This document shows positions 7,928 to 16,652 of a stretch of DNA of 28,195 nt, piece after piece. Under the pieces are notes generated by a model. The model saw only the letters and a program-made list of their open reading frames with translations, had not been told where the DNA came from and did no database searches. The position numbers and the translations under genes were made by a program. Origin of the DNA: a virus; IMG/VR virus record IMGVR_UViG_3300032053_000400, positions 1-28,195 of that record. One strand, written 5' to 3'. Numbering within the stretch: the stretch's first letter is position 1; every line of letters starts with the position of its first letter.

Positions 7928-8821
7928 ATGAGTAAACTAGTTAGTAAAGTTTTTTTGGCAAATGGTAGTTGGACTGCGCCGCCTGGAGTAACGGTAGTTA
8001 CTCTTGTTGGCCACGGCGGTGGCGGCGGCGGCGGCAACGGCTTCGTCGGCAACGCTTCCATTACTTTTAAATCCGGCGGAGGCGGAGGCGGAGGCGGAGC
8101 CCTTAGCAGCACTAGGATCGTTATAGTTGTTCCGGGAACCTCCTATACAATTACTCTCGGTACGGCGGGCGCGCCGGCGGGCGGGGATGGTGGCAGTACA
8201 ACTTTTGGATCGTTAGCAACATTTGTTGGGGCTAAAGGTGGAAGATCAGGAAATGCAGGAACTTTTGGAACTGACTATGCGTTTGCGGCAGGCGGCATAG
8301 CGACAAAGGGCGGCACAGTAAATTCTGAAAATATTCCTGCAAGTGCGTTGGCTCTTCTATATGTATTTGGGTCACCAAGCCAAGGTGGAACTGGAGCTGA
8401 TGTTGAAGCGAGCACATTTCCCGGATTTTATTCTCCGGAAGGACAACCTGGCGGAAATCCAGGAGTAAGTGGCGGGATTGCACCTTACTATGGTGGAGGC
8501 GCTGGGGCAGGAGGCGGCGCAGGTCCATTTGGAACTGGCGGCAGCGGCGGCGGCGGTGGCGGTGGTTATAACACCGGTACTGGAGGCGCTGGCGGCATAT
8601 CTGTTACTGCAGTTAATGGTGGAATTAACGGCGGTGCCGGAGGGACAGGAGCAACTTGGGGTTCTGGTGCAGCCGGCGGCGCAGGCGGCGCAGGAGGAGC
8701 TAATTCAGGTGCCGGTGGCGGCGGCGGCGGCGGTGGTGGGAGCGGCGGTGGCTCGCCCGGCAGCGCCGGCAACGGCGGTGCGGGCGGAACGGGCAGATTG
8801 ATCGTGAGTTGGGTTGAGTGA
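7928..8821 (+). CDS. Polyglycine-rich adhesin/tail fibre protein
   Basis: A 297-residue protein with a beta-rich start in a form typical of phage glycine-rich adhesins (SWTAPPGVTVVTLVGHGGGG), a middle domain, and a C-terminal half (about 180-285) of long Gly runs ending GTGRLIVSWVE. Related glycine-rich phage adhesins, such as the gp38 adhesin of Salmonella phage S16, pack such runs as polyglycine type II helices that present variable receptor-binding loops. The ribosome binding site TAAGG overlaps the stop of the spike gene, so translation is probably coupled. GGN codon tracts (about 8020-8036, 8076-8100, 8716-8745) make in-frame length changes possible. Likely a host-range determinant at the tip of the neighbouring spike or fibre, by inference. 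Confidence 0.8.
   Translation: MSKLVSKVFLANGSWTAPPGVTVVTLVGHGGGGGGGNGFVGNASITFKSGGGGGGGGALSSTRIVIVVPGTSYTITLGTAGAPAGGDGGSTTFGSLATFVGAKGGRSGNAGTFGTDYAFAAGGIATKGGTVNSENIPASALALLYVFGSPSQGGTGADVEASTFPGFYSPEGQPGGNPGVSGGIAPYYGGGAGAGGGAGPFGTGGSGGGGGGGYNTGTGGAGGISVTAVNGGINGGAGGTGATWGSGAAGGAGGAGGANSGAGGGGGGGGGSGGGSPGSAGNGGAGGTGRLIVSWVE
8716..8745 (+). repeat. GGN codon tract (polyglycine)
   Basis: The longest of three near-perfect glycine-codon runs in the adhesin gene. Slippage in units of three bases would change the length of a Gly run without breaking the frame. Confidence 0.6.
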
Positions 8822-8845
8822 CGAATATACGCATCACCTGATATA

Positions 8846-8998
8846 TTGTATGAAGATGAATACGAGAATGTATTATTTACACAAGAAGTTGAGATAATAA
8901 AATTGTATCAACTTGGAATCAGTATGCGTCAGTTAGCACGAGATTTTAATATAGATCGTACGTGTATTAAAAGAATTATATGTAAGGTATTACAATGA
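8846..8998 (+). CDS. Small helix-turn-helix protein
   Basis: An ORF of 50 codons starting at a TTG; the same frame is open back to the stop of the adhesin gene at 8819-8821. Residues about 15-48 form a homeodomain-like helix-turn-helix (EVEIIKLYQLGISMRQLARD, then FNIDRTCIKRII), the type found in resolvases, transposases and small phage DNA-binding proteins. Its TGA overlaps the ATG of the membrane protein gene in an ATGA junction, which supports real translation. No clear ribosome binding site precedes the TTG. Alternatives are a remnant of a larger mobile-endonuclease gene, since an HNH gene lies just downstream, or a read-through extension of the adhesin, whose stop is in the same frame. 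Confidence 0.5.
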   Translation: MYEDEYENVLFTQEVEIIKLYQLGISMRQLARDFNIDRTCIKRIICKVLQ

Positions 8999-9546
8999 AT
9001 GAGTTTTTAGCAATTTTTATTACGTGGCAATTTTTAGTGCTATGTCTTGGTATAGCGGCAGTTACATTTATTGTAAGAACAATTGTAGAATTCGCTATAT
9101 TAAATAATCCACGTATGCCAGGTAACAGCTCTTCGAGATTATGGAGAGATGTTATATTGGTTATTTTGCCAATTTTATTGGGTATATTATTTTTCTTTGT
9201 GGGAAAATCATTTGCTTATCCAACAGCAATTACCGAATCTTATGGTAAATTTTTATTTAGCGCCGTTGCTGGACTATTAAGTCCAACTCTTTATCGTGTT
9301 ATTAAGGCGATGCTGTGGAATCAGGCGAATATCAATCCTACGCCATCACCTTATACTCCAAATTTTCCACCCAATCCTTCCCCATTTCCACTATTTCCTC
9401 CAACTAATGACCCAAACATTTTCCCTCCGGTTAATTCACCCATTCAAAATGTGAATGTTAATGTAAATGCGCCGCCTATTGCACCAACAAATCCCGAACA
9501 AGCTCCCTCTGATTTGAATCAAGATTTAGTTGAACCAAAAATTTAA
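8995..9546 (+). CDS. Three-TM membrane protein with proline-rich tail (holin candidate)
   Basis: A 183-residue protein with three hydrophobic segments at about 8-30, 51-72 and 80-100 and a basic loop around residue 40-50. The remaining 70 residues or so are a hydrophilic tail rich in Pro and Asn (for example PPNPSPFPLFPP). Size and topology fit a phage holin or another inner-membrane protein, but no family motif is visible. No endolysin is recognisable nearby. The start overlaps the stop of the helix-turn-helix ORF by four bases. The long Pro/Asn tail is unusual for a holin, so a different membrane role is possible. Confidence 0.6.
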   Translation: MNEFLAIFITWQFLVLCLGIAAVTFIVRTIVEFAILNNPRMPGNSSSRLWRDVILVILPILLGILFFFVGKSFAYPTAITESYGKFLFSAVAGLLSPTLYRVIKAMLWNQANINPTPSPYTPNFPPNPSPFPLFPPTNDPNIFPPVNSPIQNVNVNVNAPPIAPTNPEQAPSDLNQDLVEPKI

Positions 9547-9559
9547 TAAAATTAGATAG

Positions 9560-9838
9560 TTGGGAAAAAGAATTGAGGAGAGACATAATTTTGCATATTT
9601 ATGCAAAAGGTGTTGGGTTGTATGCAAAAGAGAGCAATTTAATCAAAGAATGTCAATGTTTAATTTTAAATGTGCTTATTGTGGTGGATTATTTGAGCAA
9701 ATAGATCATGTAAAATCTATTTCCAAGAATGGTCCCCATTGTTTAAGTAATTTACGACCAGCTTGCCAATGTTGTAATAATAAAAAGTCTAATAAAGACG
9801 CAAAACAGTGGTTATTAAGTGTAAAGGCTAAAATATGA
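9560..9838 (+). CDS. HNH endonuclease
   Basis: A 92-residue HNH nuclease. An N-terminal Cys pair (C15/C18) is followed by the canonical zinc-bracketed core: C38-A-Y-C41-G, D49-H50, N64-L65, C69-Q-C-C72-N73 and K75-K76. Such proteins nick or cut DNA; small free-standing ones in phages are often homing endonucleases. The frame opens just after a TAG at 9557-9559, so the TTG at 9560 is the first possible start and keeps the first Cys pair. A GAGGAG at 9575-9580 lies inside the ORF and suits no in-frame start I can see, so the true start is uncertain. The end overlaps the next ATG (ATGA). Its position among fibre genes fits a mobile element inserted at a mosaic site. Confidence 0.85.
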   Translation: MGKRIEERHNFAYLCKRCWVVCKREQFNQRMSMFNFKCAYCGGLFEQIDHVKSISKNGPHCLSNLRPACQCCNNKKSNKDAKQWLLSVKAKI

Positions 9839-12800
9839 CATCGTATCCTAATGCTATTGATTCGGACTTAGATTTACCGCCAATTTATGATAACATAGTA
9901 GAATTAGGGGCTGAAGCTATTCAGGCTATTAGAGCCGCAATGTTTGCTGTTGAAAATGAAATAGGTATTGGAGCTTCTGGCACGATGGGATCTGTTGCTG
10001 GACGACTCGACGTATCCATCAATAATGATGGAACAATTAAACCATCGTCTATAATCGGTATAGGCGCTGGTTTAGTAAGTAATGCGCAAGTTAATGTTTC
10101 TGCAAATATAGATGAATCAAAAATTAATTTAACTTATACTACTGCATTTCTACATACTTTATTTAATAATTTATTTAATAATCTTGATAATCGTGTAGAT
10201 ATAGTAGAAGGATTTGTTGCCGCAAGTGGGGTCAAAATTGAACCACACATAGCCGGATCTGGATTTAGACATAAACTTTCCCATATTGATGTTGATAGTG
10301 GTAGTCTGTTAAAGGCTAATATTGCTGCTGGCACAGTAATTGCACGCAATCTAACCAATGCTTATACTTTTGGCGCAGAATTATCGGCAGATCTCTTATC
10401 TCACACTAGAGCTGATAAGTTAAGTAATACAACTACACCTCCAGCTAATCAAGCCCATAATGCGGCTGGTATTTATATTAATCCAAGTAATTTTGCATCC
10501 GTTCCACATACGGCTAATGATTTGCAAAGTTTTGCTGAGTATGTTGACGGCTCAAGCTTAGCCCTATTGGGCAGTAGAACTCAAAATTTATATGCTAACG
10601 GTATTCCAAGATCAACCCGCAATACCTCATTAACAAATAATCTGGGCGCTGAGGCGCTACTGGATCCTACTCCAGCTATTACATATTTGTTGTATAGCGC
10701 CGCCACTACACCAGTAGATAATATTGATCACGGCGATGATGTAATTTTATTAGTGCCGAGCGCTGGCGTATTATCTAACAATACTTTTGATGCACAATTT
10801 GCTCAAGTCAAATCTGGCGATTATATTACGGTAGATTATGGCAATGGCACTGCGTCTATTAAATTTACTATCGATTCTACTAAAAAGTTTTTAAATGGCT
10901 CGACACGCGTATATACGATTAGAATTAATGGAAAAAATCTTTATGCATCAAGCACTGCGACTGTTAAAATTGATCGTGCATTTTATCACGATTCAAAATT
11001 TAATTCATTAGCATTAGCCATTGCGAATAATTCATTTAGCGAGCTGCCAAGTTTAATAGTCTCTAATCCATCTGGCGCCTCGGCGCTGGGTATTGGGTTT
11101 GACCCGGACAAATTAGATCGCACACATTATAATTTATATTTGGAATTATATCCTAATGGTAACCCGCTTCAAAAAACTTTATTACTACCAGCCATCGATG
11201 TAACGGCTGATGCTGGTAATTCGGTTGGTAGTTATAGCTTAGCTTCTGTTGTAGAAAATATTAATAATAAATTTAGAGCGCCAGGTTTTAATTTTAGATT
11301 TATTGCTTTCGCCTATCAAGGACAACTTGGTATTGCATTAGCTGATCGTTATAATAATGCTAGCTTTTCTATTATTGCTGGAGTTCCAAATAGTTCTGGC
11401 ACTTATATTACAACTTCTAATGCATCGTTTCCAGGCAACGTAGTTGATAATTATAATGTAATCGATCCTCTTGGATTTGGTTTGACGGGTGCTAATATTG
11501 CAAGCCCACCATTTACAATTAGCTACTCTAGTCCGACAACTGCTTTACAAGCTCCAGTTGTTATTTTTTCACCACTTAAAAAGAATTTTTTCTATGTCGA
11601 CGGTATAGAGAAAGAAACTTTATTTAGTGACGGCTATACGGTTACTCAAGATGGCTATGGAGATGGTTTTTGGTCAGCAACACTGACTACTAAAAGTATT
11701 CTTGCAGGGCGAGTTGAAGTCACATACGAAATTGCATTAGATTTATCTACATCTGGTTTGAAAATAGGAAAAACCCTTGTTATACAACCTGCCGTTGCAA
11801 TAAGTTCTGGTAGTTATAATATAGTAGATTATGGTCGCTTCTTAATTAAAGATATAGCATTTAATAATTGCCCCGGACCATCGCCAACCACCATCATTAC
11901 TGTATATGATGCCGTGCACGGAACAGGCACGTCTCCTTACTTATCTTCTGTTAATCTTCCGGTATATGTGTATTTTTCTGACGATTCTGTATCTTTTAAT
12001 GCGGAAAATGTTAATGATCCGCTTACTAATGTAAGTTTCAAGAGATTTTTTGAAATTTATGTAGATGGAAATGGACGCTCTTTTGCACACGAACGTGCCC
12101 GCTTTAATGAAGTCGGTACTGATTTGGTAATAGATTCAGTTAATAGTTTTACGTTATATAGTTCGATCGAGTTATCAAGTATTAATTTGGTTGATGTATC
12201 GCCCAAGTTACGCGGATATACTTTTGGACAATATAAAAAATTAGCACTATTTATTAATAGTTATGACTCTACTACGGGCGCCTTTAATGGTTATTTATGT
12301 AAATTTGAATCTCCATCTACCTATACACGTTTAGGTCCTGTCACTTATGGTAAAAAAGGAGAAACGACCAGATTCTATGATGATACTACAGTAGATTATA
12401 TTGATATTATTATTCCTTTCAGCGTATCCGTCTCTTCATTTACTAATAAAAAAATAGATATTCAATTATACCCAACATTACAACTTAATCAAGAAAAAAT
12501 TCTTATTGGCACTTGTCAATTAAGTGATACGGCTAAACAAATCTCGTATCTAACTGATAAAAGACAATTTGGTAATGTTAGTGAAAAACAATTATCTACA
12601 TCTGCATTAAGTTATATTAATGCTCCACAAAGATTATTGCACGAAAATGGCGTCGTCCGCGGATTTGATTTAGTTACTTCCACTACGCTTACTAATGATA
12701 ATAAAATTAGCGTTCGAGGCGGCGTCGTTCTTGCCGATGGCAAGCTTGTCGATTTTAATGATACGACTGTCGCTATTCCAATCGTTCAAGAATCCTTATC

Positions 12801-14556
12801 TCCCGCTTTTACCACGGCAGTTACTACTATTAAATGGTATTTGTGTGTAAATTCAAATAGCGAATTTGAATTTGTCGCTTCCACTGATTATGATCTTTCT
12901 ATGACGGGCACATATGGTGCATTAAATCATAATCGATTATTTTATGTTAAAAATCCAGCTTCCGCCTCACCAACAGCTTATCCAATTAGAGGTTCTTATC
13001 TTAATAAGATTTTAACAGATTCTAAAGATCTGGTTCCTCTATATTTGGTAACCGCTACCGTCGCTTTAAGCGGCACCTGGAAAGTAACCTCTGCAACTAT
13101 AACTGATTTGCGCCGTTTTGTAGAAAAAGGTTATAACGGATTATCCAATACATTTACTTTAGGACAACAAGCTTCATTTCGTAATTTAACATCTGTTAAA
13201 GCCTACATTAATGAATTAACCAGTTATATTTCTTATAATACGGATAAAAGAAATCCATTTGGAAAAACCGTTTATGTGCGCGATATAGTAGATGCTTCCG
13301 GGTTTAATTTTGATTTTGCAGTAAGGGTGCAATTTGTAGGAGATAATGGTAAATTCACATTGTCTAGCTCGGCAACATTAACAAAAAATATTGAATTTAA
13401 AGAGCTTGATATTGCAGTTACTTGCGCAACTGGATTCAATATTATTGGTGACAATATATCTTTTGATAATTGTAATATAGATTATGTGTTCGATGCAACG
13501 GGAGATGGTTATTTTACGACCGCTAATCTTTCAAATCCAGCAAAGGCTTGTATCTTGTCATCTGGTACGGATATAGTAGTTACCAATGCTACCGCCACCA
13601 ATCCAATACAAATAACAACAAGCACCGCAACACAACTCGTAACTGGCGATACAGTCAATATACTTGGTGTAGTTGGAATTACTGCTGCTAATGGAACTTT
13701 TACTATTACTGTTATAGATTCTACTCATTTTACATTAGATGGTATTTCTGGAGTTGGAACTTATACCAGTGGGGGTATGGTTGGTTCTAAAAATAAAAAC
13801 ATCCAAATAACTAATTGTAAATTTACAAGCAGTATTGCTACTAGATTTGCCTTTGTAAGTCTTTTGCTTGGCGGACAGGAATCTTATTATGGAAATATTT
13901 TAATTGATAAGAATAAAGTTAGCACAACAGCCACCGGCGATGATAAGCGTGCCGCTTTCGTTATAGCTTGCACACAGACCGCTACCCCCACATCACAAAT
14001 AGGACCTAGAGTAGCAAATTGTAATATTACGAATAATGTTTGTAATAAAAATCAATTAATACTTATCAGTGGCGCCTATAATGGTTCTTCTAAAGTTGTA
14101 AATATGCCGGTGCCAGTTGGCATACATATAGAAAAAAATATATGTGGAGCAATTTGCTTTTTAGTTAGACAAGATCGTTCATTAAATCTTGTTAACGCTA
14201 CTAACATTAATGATAAAGATAATATGCTCACTATTTCTAAAAATATGTGTCGCTATATTTATTGTGGCACAAGTAATGGATTTATTAATGTTATCGGCTC
14301 TGCCAATAGAGTAATTAATGATATAGTTGTTGGTTCTGATATTTATTCTAGCTCCGCTATCATCGATCAGAATACTTGTTCTTGGATTCAAGTGGGTGTT
14401 AAGAATCCCACAACTTATGCGTTTGAAACGCCTATGCTTGATGTGTCATCTAACAAGTTAAATGCTTATGTGTCTACCTTTTTAACTGATTATTGCGGTT
14501 CTGGTTATTCTGCTTTTAATATTGCATTAATTATAGATAGCGTAGTAGGTACTTAA
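9835..14556 (+). CDS. Large tail fibre/baseplate protein with beta-helix
   Basis: A 1573-residue structural protein. The N-terminus (1-75, SYPNAIDSDLDLPPIYDNIV through VENEIGIGASGTMGSVAGRL) is a recurrent start in long phage tail proteins and probably the virion attachment part. The middle (about 100-1100) is beta-rich and has no motif I can name. From about 1120 the sequence becomes right-handed beta-helix (KNIEFKEL, ISFDNCNIDY, IQITNCKF, ILIDKNKV, LTISKNMC). At about 1245-1320 the helix is interrupted by a small beta module (TGDTVNILGV, then FTITVIDSTHFTLDG). Three DGY motifs occur. The start overlaps the HNH stop (ATGA), and the TAA overlaps the next ATG (TAATG), giving translational coupling. 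The next gene continues beta-helix-like rungs, so the two may be one fibre in two chains. Likely receptor-binding. Confidence 0.75.
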   Translation: MTSYPNAIDSDLDLPPIYDNIVELGAEAIQAIRAAMFAVENEIGIGASGTMGSVAGRLDVSINNDGTIKPSSIIGIGAGLVSNAQVNVSANIDESKINLTYTTAFLHTLFNNLFNNLDNRVDIVEGFVAASGVKIEPHIAGSGFRHKLSHIDVDSGSLLKANIAAGTVIARNLTNAYTFGAELSADLLSHTRADKLSNTTTPPANQAHNAAGIYINPSNFASVPHTANDLQSFAEYVDGSSLALLGSRTQNLYANGIPRSTRNTSLTNNLGAEALLDPTPAITYLLYSAATTPVDNIDHGDDVILLVPSAGVLSNNTFDAQFAQVKSGDYITVDYGNGTASIKFTIDSTKKFLNGSTRVYTIRINGKNLYASSTATVKIDRAFYHDSKFNSLALAIANNSFSELPSLIVSNPSGASALGIGFDPDKLDRTHYNLYLELYPNGNPLQKTLLLPAIDVTADAGNSVGSYSLASVVENINNKFRAPGFNFRFIAFAYQGQLGIALADRYNNASFSIIAGVPNSSGTYITTSNASFPGNVVDNYNVIDPLGFGLTGANIASPPFTISYSSPTTALQAPVVIFSPLKKNFFYVDGIEKETLFSDGYTVTQDGYGDGFWSATLTTKSILAGRVEVTYEIALDLSTSGLKIGKTLVIQPAVAISSGSYNIVDYGRFLIKDIAFNNCPGPSPTTIITVYDAVHGTGTSPYLSSVNLPVYVYFSDDSVSFNAENVNDPLTNVSFKRFFEIYVDGNGRSFAHERARFNEVGTDLVIDSVNSFTLYSSIELSSINLVDVSPKLRGYTFGQYKKLALFINSYDSTTGAFNGYLCKFESPSTYTRLGPVTYGKKGETTRFYDDTTVDYIDIIIPFSVSVSSFTNKKIDIQLYPTLQLNQEKILIGTCQLSDTAKQISYLTDKRQFGNVSEKQLSTSALSYINAPQRLLHENGVVRGFDLVTSTTLTNDNKISVRGGVVLADGKLVDFNDTTVAIPIVQESLSPAFTTAVTTIKWYLCVNSNSEFEFVASTDYDLSMTGTYGALNHNRLFYVKNPASASPTAYPIRGSYLNKILTDSKDLVPLYLVTATVALSGTWKVTSATITDLRRFVEKGYNGLSNTFTLGQQASFRNLTSVKAYINELTSYISYNTDKRNPFGKTVYVRDIVDASGFNFDFAVRVQFVGDNGKFTLSSSATLTKNIEFKELDIAVTCATGFNIIGDNISFDNCNIDYVFDATGDGYFTTANLSNPAKACILSSGTDIVVTNATATNPIQITTSTATQLVTGDTVNILGVVGITAANGTFTITVIDSTHFTLDGISGVGTYTSGGMVGSKNKNIQITNCKFTSSIATRFAFVSLLLGGQESYYGNILIDKNKVSTTATGDDKRAAFVIACTQTATPTSQIGPRVANCNITNNVCNKNQLILISGAYNGSSKVVNMPVPVGIHIEKNICGAICFLVRQDRSLNLVNATNINDKDNMLTISKNMCRYIYCGTSNGFINVIGSANRVINDIVVGSDIYSSSAIIDQNTCSWIQVGVKNPTTYAFETPMLDVSSNKLNAYVSTFLTDYCGSGYSAFNIALIIDSVVGT
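13560..13790 (+). other. Beta module inserted in fibre beta-helix
   Basis: Codons about 1243-1318 of the large fibre encode a compact beta module with the pattern TGDTV.I.GV.G...ANGT..ITVID..HFTL.G, familiar from phage and metagenomic tail proteins (often annotated as E1-FCCH-like). Beta-helix rungs lie on both sides, so it is a domain loop-out. Confidence 0.5.
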
Positions 14557-15521
14557 TGGCATTAGAATCCTCTCTTGCAAACATAGTAATTAGAAATAAT
14601 ACTATTGATCAGGGAAGAGTTTCTGACGGAGCTAGTCCGGTTATTTATAACTATGATTATAATGCATGGATTTTTGGATCTGCAAATATTACCGGCAATA
14701 GTTTTTTAAGCGCTGTTGCAAGTACAGACATGCTTAATATAGATGGTTGTAGCTGTACCATAACAAACAATAAGTTTGTAAGAGGCGCAACATCGATCAA
14801 CTCATATGTCAGAGGATATGGCTCACAGGATCAATTTATAACAAATAATTTATTTGATTCAACTACAATTAATGGATCTTCTCTTACATTAGTAACAGGT
14901 ATAAGCGCAAGATCATTTTATGCTAGAAATAAAAATCAAACCGGAACTTTATACATACCAATAAACGAAACTATTTCTGGAACTATCGGCAATTCAGATC
15001 AATTTTATGTAGCTACACAAGCCGGAACTTCAGATTATAAGCTCGTATCATATAAGCTAGGCGGACTAGTTACGGCAGCCGTAGCGGTAGCATCTATCGC
15101 ATTAGACCTGGTAAAGATTTTTAATATAAGCGCACGTTTAGAGCAGGGGGTTAAGATAACAGAAATAAAACTTGGAGTCTTTGTTCTTGCTGGTACTATA
15201 ACCCCAAGCTCTACTCAGGCAATAGCTAGATATAATATAATGGCGGCGTCAAATGATCAATATATGACCGCAAATAATGCTACTTATATTACGCAGCCAA
15301 CTCTATTTGCTACGGCAGAATATATAGTCGATAGCGCGCAAAAAGTAATTGATGTTGGAACGGCTACGGAATATGTCATTTATACTCCATCAGCAACAGA
15401 TCCGTATTTTACAATGAATAAAGATTATGCGTTTTTTATAAAATTAAGATGTGCTACCCTTTTTGGCGCAACTGACTGGCAGGTTAACTATACTCCTTTA
15501 AAAATTACATACGTTTGGTAA
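14556..15521 (+). CDS. Beta-helix fibre protein, paralogue 1
   Basis: A 321-residue protein beginning directly with beta-helix rungs (NIVIRNNTIDQG, SANITGNSFL, CTITNNKFVRG, QFITNNLFDS). After about residue 130 comes a globular beta C-terminal domain ending KITYVW. It is a clear paralogue of the gene at 15526, with the same rung order and the same end pattern (ITYVW / LKCIW). No attachment domain precedes the helix, so it probably assembles with, or onto, the 1573-residue fibre whose last rungs it appears to continue. The ATG overlaps the upstream TAA by one base (TAATG), so it is probably translated by re-initiation. Confidence 0.7.
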   Translation: MALESSLANIVIRNNTIDQGRVSDGASPVIYNYDYNAWIFGSANITGNSFLSAVASTDMLNIDGCSCTITNNKFVRGATSINSYVRGYGSQDQFITNNLFDSTTINGSSLTLVTGISARSFYARNKNQTGTLYIPINETISGTIGNSDQFYVATQAGTSDYKLVSYKLGGLVTAAVAVASIALDLVKIFNISARLEQGVKITEIKLGVFVLAGTITPSSTQAIARYNIMAASNDQYMTANNATYITQPTLFATAEYIVDSAQKVIDVGTATEYVIYTPSATDPYFTMNKDYAFFIKLRCATLFGATDWQVNYTPLKITYVW

Positions 15522-15525
15522 AAAA

Positions 15526-16506
15526 ATGACATTATCTACATCAGCCAGAGCTATAACAATAAAAGATAATTTAATAAATATTGGTTTTTCATCAACTGGT
15601 ACGTCCGCCGCCAATTATACTTACGCATCTAATGTGGCTTTAGGTGGAGACGCTATTATAAGTGGTAATACATTTACTGGATGCATTGGTAATGGTATAG
15701 GAGCCACCAATTTAGTTACTATTACGTCAGGTTCTTCTATAGTAACGAATAATAATTTTATTAGAGGGGTTGGCTCGCCAGTTACTACATATATAGCCGT
15801 AACTAGTGCATCTGATCAGGTGATAAAAGATAATATTTTTGATCAATCAACAACAGATGGTACTGTTGAAGATTTAGTTTCTGGATTATCTATTAGTTCT
15901 ACTTATCACAGAAATACAAATCAAATTGCTTATATTCCAATATTTAATGGACAATTTAGCGCAGATTCGATAGTCGGTAGTTCTATGGCTACCGGCAGTA
16001 TAGGTGTTACGGCAATTAATAATTATACGCAAATTTATATTTTAACAGCTTCTCTTCGTCATTTATTTTATGAATATGATATAAACGCATTACTCCCCGA
16101 TGATATTAAAATTTTGCACGCTAAAGTCGGCATATTTAATAGTGCAGCTTTAGCAACAATGGATGTTACAAATAATAATTTAAATTTATCATTTGTAATA
16201 CAAGAAACGGTTAGTGCAAATTATACGACTGGAACAAATTCTATTTTAGATGTAAAAAATAGAAGAAATACTTTATTAGAAAGTCTTACTGTTCCTCTTG
16301 ATTTATATGTAAATTATGCAGCCTCTGCAGCTGATACGGTATATTTAATTTGTGATGTTGCTGGCACTGCCTCTAATGCTGACAATTTTATTGTATCAAA
16401 AAATAATTCTATTAAATTAAAAATGTCTCTTAATAGCAATATTACTGTTTTGGGATCTGGTAATAATTGGCTAATTTCACCAATTGTTCTCAAATGTATA
16501 TGGTAA
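15526..16506 (+). CDS. Beta-helix fibre protein, paralogue 2
   Basis: A 326-residue paralogue of the preceding gene. Rungs: AITIKDNLINIG, AIISGNTFTG, SIVTNNNFIRG, QVIKDNIFDQS. A beta C-terminal domain ends VLKCIW. It starts four bases after the previous stop, with little or no Shine-Dalgarno (AAAAA before ATG). The two paralogues differ most in the C-terminal halves, as expected if these bind different receptors or partners. Function by inference only. Confidence 0.7.
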   Translation: MTLSTSARAITIKDNLINIGFSSTGTSAANYTYASNVALGGDAIISGNTFTGCIGNGIGATNLVTITSGSSIVTNNNFIRGVGSPVTTYIAVTSASDQVIKDNIFDQSTTDGTVEDLVSGLSISSTYHRNTNQIAYIPIFNGQFSADSIVGSSMATGSIGVTAINNYTQIYILTASLRHLFYEYDINALLPDDIKILHAKVGIFNSAALATMDVTNNNLNLSFVIQETVSANYTTGTNSILDVKNRRNTLLESLTVPLDLYVNYAASAADTVYLICDVAGTASNADNFIVSKNNSIKLKMSLNSNITVLGSGNNWLISPIVLKCIW

Positions 16507-16516
16507 AAGGTATATA

Positions 16517-16651
16517 ATGTCTTTATCTACATCAATTAGAAATGTAAAAATACGAAATAATTCCATAGATATTGGTTTTTCTTCTAATGCCATCAGTGTG
16601 TCAAATTATACCTATATTTCTTTTATTATTATAAAATATCGGTGGCTTTAA
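16517..16651 (+). pseudogene. Truncated third beta-helix paralogue
   Basis: A 44-codon ORF with a good ribosome binding site (AAAGGTATATA before the ATG). It starts MSLSTSIRNVKIRNNSIDIG and runs on through FSS and NYTY, matching MTLSTSARAITIKDNLINIG, FSS and NYTY of the gene at 15526. The similarity is lost after NYTYIS and the frame ends at TAA 16649-16651. The bases GTGGCTTTA at the end also match the paralogue at the corresponding point, in another frame. It looks like an N-terminal remnant left after deletion of the rest of a third tandem copy. The next gene begins one base after its stop. Confidence 0.65.
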
Positions 16652-16652
16652 T

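Noticed and set aside
7909-8112. Minus-strand proline-rich ORF, and a similar one at 8566-8772
   Set aside because: They are the complement of glycine-codon runs in the adhesin gene; composition alone produces them.
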